A stretch of DNA of 64,000 nucleotides from positions 808,501 to 872,500 of the forward strand of contig NZ_CP107970.1 in assembly GCF_036090055.1 (NCBI RefSeq), in the 5' to 3' direction. The DNA comes from Nocardioides sp. NBC_00368. Its GTDB lineage: Bacteria > Actinomycetota > Actinomycetes > Propionibacteriales > Nocardioidaceae. Below the pieces are notes generated by a model, which had not been told where the DNA came from, did not search any database, and saw only the letters and a program-made list of their open reading frames with translations. Positions 60,212 to 64,000 of the stretch are shown here, one piece after another; positions within the stretch are counted from its first letter, which is position 1, and the number at the start of each line of letters is the position of its first letter. A program made the translations under genes and the position numbers.

Positions 60212-61204
60212 ATGATCGGTTTTGTCGTACGCCGGCTGATCTCGGCACTTCTCGTGCTGTTTGTCATCTCGGTGGCGGTGGTCGCGCTCTTCACCTATGG
60301 CCCGAGCGACCCGGCGGACGCGATGTGCCCCGAGCCCAAGTGCACCGCCGAGCGCCAGGACGCGATCCGGGAAGCACTCAACCTGGACGCGCCGATCTAC
60401 GTCCAGTACGGCGAGTACATGTCCGGGATCGTCAACGGCCGTCAGATCGCGTTCGGCTCCGAGGCGTACGACTGCGACGCCCCGTGCTTCGGGGTCAGCT
60501 TCATCTACCGCGTCAACGTCTGGGACGACATCAAGGACCGGATCGGGCCGACCGTCTCGGTCGCGGTCGGTGCCGGCGCCACGATCCTCCTCATCGGGGT
60601 GCCGATCGGGATGTTCGCGGCCAGACGCCGAGGGACCTCGGCCGACAAGGCCGTCATCGGCGCGACCCTCGTGATCGAGTCGATTCCCTACTATCTGTTC
60701 GTCCTGCTCGCCTTCCTCTATCTGGCGGTCGGCGCCGGGGTCTTCCCGCAGGACGGCTACCAGCCGCTGACCGACTCGCCCCTGAAATGGGCGTGGGCCC
60801 TGCTGCTGCCCTGGCTCGCCCTCGGGCTGGTGAACTCGTCCAAGTACGCCCGGTTCACCCGCGGCTCGATGATCGAGGCGTTCAACGAGGACTACGTCCG
60901 CACCGCGAGGTCCAAGGGCCTGCCCGAGCGGACGATCGTCAACAAGCACGCGCTGCGCGCCGCGGTCGTGCCGATCGTGACCATCTTCGGTCTCGACTTC
61001 GGCGCCCTGCTGACCGGCACGATCTTCACCGAGAAGATCTTCGGCATCAACGGCCTGGGTCTTCGTGCCCTCGACGCCGTCGGGCAGAGCGACCTCCCGG
61101 TCATCGAGGCGACCACCCTGATCTCCGCCGCGATCATCGTGGTCACCAACCTCGTGGTCGACCTGTTCTACAGCGTCCTCGACCCCCGCGTACGCCTCAC
61201 CTGA
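60212..61204 (+). CDS. Oligopeptide ABC permease, DppB type (module 2)
   Basis: Permease of 330 aa with six hydrophobic segments. It starts IGFVVRRLISALLVLFVIS after the ATG, and the EAA loop is DYVRTARSKGLPERTIVNKH at about residues 230-249. The first extracytoplasmic loop contains Cys39/Cys44 and Cys88/Cys92 (CDAPC), matching the pairs in the module-1 paralogue. An in-frame start 32 codons earlier would read through the hairpin and adds a Pro/Arg-rich tail, so it was rejected. It ends module 2; no ATPase gene follows. Confidence 0.93.
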   Translation: MIGFVVRRLISALLVLFVISVAVVALFTYGPSDPADAMCPEPKCTAERQDAIREALNLDAPIYVQYGEYMSGIVNGRQIAFGSEAYDCDAPCFGVSFIYRVNVWDDIKDRIGPTVSVAVGAGATILLIGVPIGMFAARRRGTSADKAVIGATLVIESIPYYLFVLLAFLYLAVGAGVFPQDGYQPLTDSPLKWAWALLLPWLALGLVNSSKYARFTRGSMIEAFNEDYVRTARSKGLPERTIVNKHALRAAVVPIVTIFGLDFGALLTGTIFTEKIFGINGLGLRALDAVGQSDLPVIEATTLISAAIIVVTNLVVDLFYSVLDPRVRLT

Positions 61205-61231
61205 GCCCTGTCGGCGCCGGCCACAAGTGGC

Positions 61232-61381
61232 GCGTCCCGGAAGTTCTGGGCGCTTCGCGCCGCCATGGCACGCACCTGGCTGCGTTGGCGCCGCTCGGAA
61301 GACGCCCGGTATGACTTCGCGACGCCGCCTTGCCATGCACGCACCCTGACGACGCCCAGCGTTCAGGAACTTCCAGGACGC
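61232..61381. repeat. Possible 150-bp miniature element with imperfect terminal inverted repeats
   Basis: GCGTCCCGGAAGTTC at the left end is inverted against GCGTCCTGGAAGTTC read from the right end, and similarity extends a few bases further. Inside, GCCGCCATGGCACGCACC (61259-61276) recurs as a direct copy with a small insertion at 61324-61345. It fills the space between the oligopeptide operon and rarA. No transposase and no target duplication were seen. Confidence 0.45.
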
Positions 61382-61386
61382 ACCAC

Positions 61387-61392
61387 TAGGGT
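61387..61392 (+). promoter_or_regulatory. -10 box of leaderless rarA promoter
   Basis: TAGGGT ends six bases before the rarA GTG, predicting a leaderless mRNA. It begins six bases beyond the right end of the possible miniature element. Confidence 0.5.
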
Positions 61393-61398
61393 TGGCGT

Positions 61399-62745
61399 GT
61401 GGATGGGTTGTTCGAGATGGGCGCTGCCGGCGCCTCGCGCGGCGGGTCGCTGAGCCACAGCGACCATGCGGCCGCGCCGCTGGCGGTGCGGATGCGGCCG
61501 CGTACGCTCGAGGAGCTGGTGGGTCAGAGCTCGCTGCGCGCTGCCGGGTCGCCGCTGCACCAGGTCGTCGAGGGTGGGCAGTCGCTCTCGCTGCTGCTGT
61601 GGGGCCCGCCGGGCACCGGGAAGACGACCATCGCCTCGATCGTCAGCCGCTCCACCGACCGGCGCTTCGTGGAGATCTCCGCGGTCTCGGCCGGGGTCAA
61701 GGAGGTCCGGGCCGCGATCGACTCCGCCCGGGCCGAGCTGGTCGCGACCGGCAAGGAGACGGTGCTCTTCGTCGACGAGGTGCACCGGTTCAGCAAGGCC
61801 CAGCAGGACGCCCTGCTGCCAGGGGTGGAGAACCGCTGGGTCACGCTGGTCGCCGCCACCACGGAGAACCCGTTCTTCTCGGTGATCTCGCCGCTGCTGT
61901 CCCGCTCGCTGCTGCTGCGGCTGGAGTCGCTGACCGACGACGACATCCGTGGCGTACTGCTGCGGGCGCTGGAGGACGAGCGCGGCCTGGGTGGCTCGGT
62001 GACGATCTCCGCCGAGGCGCTCGACCATCTCGTCCGGCTCGCCGGTGGTGACGCGCGCCGGTCGCTGACCTACCTGGAGGCGGCTGCGGGAGCCGCGTCC
62101 GAGGGGGAGATCACCCTGGAGGCCGCCGAGCGCGCGGTGGACCAGGCCGCGGTGCGCTACGACCGCCAGGGCGACCAGCACTACGACGTGGTCAGCGCCT
62201 TCATCAAGTCGGTGCGCGGTTCGGACGCGGACGCGGCGCTGCACTACCTGGCCCGGATGATCGAGGCGGGAGAAGACCCCCGGTTCATCGCCCGCCGGCT
62301 GATGATCCTCGCCTCCGAGGACATCGGCCTGGCCGACTCGACCGCGCTGCAGACAGCGGTCGCCGCGGCGCAGACCGTGCAGCTGATCGGGATGCCCGAG
62401 GCCCAGCTCACCCTTGCGCACGCGACGATCGCGCTCGCGGTGGCGCCGAAGTCCAACGCGGTCACCAACGCCATCTTCGCCGCCCGTGCCGACGTCGCCG
62501 CCGGGAAGATCGGCAACGTCCCGCCGCACCTGCGCGACGCCCACTACGAGGGCGCGAAGAAGATCGGTCACGGCGAGGCCTACAAGTACGCCCACGACGA
62601 GCCGTTCGGGATCGCGACGCAGCAGTACGCGCCGGACGCGGTGGCCGGTGCGGAGTACTACCGGCCGACGACCCACGGAGCCGAGGCCGGAGTGAAGGAA
62701 CGTTGGGAGCGTGTCCGGAAAATCGTGCGCGGACAGGATGGATAG
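61399..62745 (+). CDS. rarA: Replication-associated recombination protein A (AAA+ ATPase, MgsA)
   Basis: Clamp-loader-like AAA+ ATPase of 448 aa acting at stalled replication forks. Walker A is GPPGTGKTT (residues 69-77) and Walker B VLFVDEVHRFSK. Sensor-1 is VAATTENPFF, followed by the tetramerisation and MgsA C-terminal domain (AFIKSVRGSDADAALHYLARM and EDIGLADS). The GTG start has a -10 box six bases upstream. An ATG six codons later is an alternative. It is followed by two small genes and alaS, an order known in actinobacteria. Confidence 0.95.
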   Translation: MDGLFEMGAAGASRGGSLSHSDHAAAPLAVRMRPRTLEELVGQSSLRAAGSPLHQVVEGGQSLSLLLWGPPGTGKTTIASIVSRSTDRRFVEISAVSAGVKEVRAAIDSARAELVATGKETVLFVDEVHRFSKAQQDALLPGVENRWVTLVAATTENPFFSVISPLLSRSLLLRLESLTDDDIRGVLLRALEDERGLGGSVTISAEALDHLVRLAGGDARRSLTYLEAAAGAASEGEITLEAAERAVDQAAVRYDRQGDQHYDVVSAFIKSVRGSDADAALHYLARMIEAGEDPRFIARRLMILASEDIGLADSTALQTAVAAAQTVQLIGMPEAQLTLAHATIALAVAPKSNAVTNAIFAARADVAAGKIGNVPPHLRDAHYEGAKKIGHGEAYKYAHDEPFGIATQQYAPDAVAGAEYYRPTTHGAEAGVKERWERVRKIVRGQDG

Positions 62746-62757
62746 GGTAGGCGCACC

Positions 62758-63303
62758 ATGACGAACTCGAGCATGCCCGGGTGGGCGCTGGCGGCGGCAC
62801 TGACCGCGGTGGGGGTCCTGGTCCTCATCTCGCTGGTGGCGGTGCTGCTCGCGCTCGGGACGCGACGTCGCGCGCGGCAGCGGCTCGAGGCGGCCGAGGC
62901 CAGCGAGGCCGAGCTGCGCGAGCGGCTCGAGGCGCTGGAGAAGCGCTTGGCCCAGCCCGAGATCAGGCGGCGGGGCCGGGACGAGAAGGAATACGTCATC
63001 ACCTCCCTCGGGGAGGACGGCGAGCCTGCCGAGGTGGAGCAGGTGGTGCAGCGTACGTTGACCGCACCGGCCTTTGCGGACGCCGTCTTCCGGGAGACGA
63101 TGGTGCACAGCGCCGCGCTGGTCCACGGGGTGCGCCGGGCGCTCTCGCCCGAGGTGCGGTTCAAGATCCGCTACGAGATGCACCGCGAGGTCAAGCGGGC
63201 ACGCAAGGACCGGAAGAGCGAGATGCGCGAGGCGCTGCGGGAGTACCGAGCGCGCCAGCGCGCGGCAGTTGACGAGGACGTACGTATGGAGGACTCCCGA
63301 TGA
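62758..63303 (+). CDS. Single-pass membrane protein with coiled coil
   Basis: Protein of 181 aa. One helix at about residues 9-33 (LAAALTAVGVLVLISLVAVLLAL) is followed by a heptad-rich coiled coil to about residue 67, a small central region and a basic helical tail (IRYEMHREVKRARKDRKSEM). It resembles DUF948-like proteins found upstream of alaS in actinobacteria, with unknown function. It starts twelve bases after rarA and its stop overlaps the next gene (ATGA), so both are likely in the rarA-alaS transcription unit. Confidence 0.8.
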   Translation: MTNSSMPGWALAAALTAVGVLVLISLVAVLLALGTRRRARQRLEAAEASEAELRERLEALEKRLAQPEIRRRGRDEKEYVITSLGEDGEPAEVEQVVQRTLTAPAFADAVFRETMVHSAALVHGVRRALSPEVRFKIRYEMHREVKRARKDRKSEMREALREYRARQRAAVDEDVRMEDSR

Positions 63304-63614
63304 GGGGCGCGATCTGGTTCGTGGTCGGTGCGGGCGCGGGCGTGTACGCGATGGTCAAGGGACGACGCGCCGCCGAGGCGTTCACCGCCGACGGGCTGCG
63401 TGACCGGGCCCAGGCGATCGGGGTCGGCGCGCGGATCTTCCGCGAGGAGCTGGCCCAGGGCAAGGCGGAGAAGGAGCTCGAGCTGCGCGAGTGGATCGAG
63501 ACGAAGACCGCTGGACCGAAACAGATTGGCGCCGCGGGCGCCGAGCAGCAGAGACTTGGACTGAACGGGCCAACCGAGGACCCGAGGAAGAACACGGAAG
63601 GTAGTACCCCCTGA
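63300..63614 (+). CDS. Small protein, DUF6167-like
   Basis: Protein of 104 aa. A short hydrophobic N-terminal helix (GAIWFVVGAGAGVYAMV) is followed by an amphipathic helical region (RDRAQAIGVGARIFREELAQG) and a polar disordered tail. The same type of gene precedes alaS in many actinobacteria and is grouped as DUF6167; the role is unknown. It overlaps the preceding gene by ATGA and the following alaS by one base (TGATG), indicating strict coupling. Confidence 0.8.
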   Translation: MRGAIWFVVGAGAGVYAMVKGRRAAEAFTADGLRDRAQAIGVGARIFREELAQGKAEKELELREWIETKTAGPKQIGAAGAEQQRLGLNGPTEDPRKNTEGSTP

Positions 63615-64000
63615 TGGAGTGGTTGAGCACGGCGGAGATCCGCCGCCGTTTCACGGCGCATTTCGCCGAGAACACCGAGATCGGCGAGCACACGGTGGTG
63701 CCGTCGGCATCGCTCCTGCTCGACGACCCCAACCTGCTCTTCGTCAACGCAGGCATGGTGCCCTTCAAGCCCTACTTCCTCGGCCAGGCCACGCCTCCCT
63801 ACCAGCGGGCGACGTCGGTGCAGAAGTGCATCCGTACGCCCGACATCGAGGAGGTCGGCAAGACCACCCGGCACGGCACCTTCTTCGAGATGTGCGGCAA
63901 CTTCTCCTTCGGTGACTACTTCAAGGAGGGCGCCATCACGCTCGCCTGGGAGCTGGTCACCAAGTCGGTCGCCGACGGCGGCTTCGGCTTCGACGAGTCG
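63614..64000 (+). CDS. alaS: Alanyl-tRNA synthetase (5' part only)
   Basis: N-terminal 129 codons of AlaRS, cut by the window end. Family landmarks are STAEIRRRFTAHFAE, the class II motif region FVNAGMVPFKPYFLG and CGNFSFGDYFKEGAI, which form the active-site start. The ATG overlaps the upstream small gene by one base. The rest of the catalytic, editing and C-Ala domains lie outside. Confidence 0.96.
   Translation, partial: MEWLSTAEIRRRFTAHFAENTEIGEHTVVPSASLLLDDPNLLFVNAGMVPFKPYFLGQATPPYQRATSVQKCIRTPDIEEVGKTTRHGTFFEMCGNFSFGDYFKEGAITLAWELVTKSVADGGFGFDES

Noticed and set aside
61265..61453. Small open frame inside the possible miniature element
   Set aside because: It runs across inverted-repeat ends into rarA in another frame, with no ribosome-binding site or family similarity.
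1..64000. tRNA, rRNA, riboswitch or transposase genes
   Set aside because: I looked for T-loop-like GTTCGA-type cloverleafs, known aptamer cores and transposase motifs and found none that held up by eye; a covariance search would be decisive.

Overview
The window looks like a chromosomal segment of a high-GC actinobacterium close to Nocardioides (Propionibacteriales). This rests on very high G+C, frequent GTG starts, ATGA/GTGA gene overlaps, many TANNNT -10 boxes placed 6-9 nt before a start codon (leaderless transcription), a phosphatidylinositol-phosphate-type synthase, a bifunctional RelA, an actinobacterial LexA box before ruvC, and a core gene order that resembles mycobacterial chromosomes (HIT, pgsA, pdxS, pdxT, yebC, ruvCAB, yajC-secDF, apt, relA, MBL hydrolase, hisS, aspS, rarA, alaS). 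I cannot name a species from sequence alone.

Layout. 1-4.5 kb: a NarL-type two-component pair (minus) divergent from a MacB-like ABC ATPase and FtsX-type permease. 4.5-5.1 kb: HIT-family nucleotide hydrolase/phosphorylase. 5.1-12.5 kb: a compact divergent catabolic cluster with GntP permease, KDPG aldolase, a D-aminoacylase-type deacetylase and a D-threonine-aldolase-fold PLP deaminase on the minus strand, and KDG kinase, an IclR regulator and RidA on the plus strand. Together these can turn an N-acylated 2-amino-2-deoxy-aldonate (best guess N-acetylglucosaminate) into pyruvate and glyceraldehyde-3-phosphate. 12.5-14.6 kb: an OatA-like acyltransferase. 14.8-28.7 kb: a pentose island with a xylose-type ABC importer, a BxlR-BxlEFG-BxlA xylobiose system, a ROK repressor and xylAB.

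28.9-47.4 kb is housekeeping: PIP synthase and an inositol-phosphatase-like protein, PLP synthase PdxST, YebC, RuvCAB, YajC-SecD-SecF, Apt, RelA, a DUF349 protein, a metallo-hydrolase, HisRS and AspRS. 47.5-61.2 kb is a second accessory block: a small secreted four-cysteine protein divergent from an HTH-NB-ARC-TPR regulator, then two tandem oligopeptide ABC modules that appear to share one pair of ATPases. 61.4-64 kb returns to core genes: RarA, two small membrane-associated proteins and the start of alaS.

The most unusual non-coding structure is a tiled array of nine 21-22-bp units, four direct then five inverted, between xylB and pgsA. Related units occur at the bxlR/xylH convergent junction and, more diverged, before the DUF349 gene. 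The most interesting functional proposals are the amino-aldonate pathway and the possible secreted peptide, importer and TPR-receptor circuit. No rRNA, tRNA, CRISPR array, transposase gene or riboswitch was recognised, and no intergenic stretch exceeds 300 bases.
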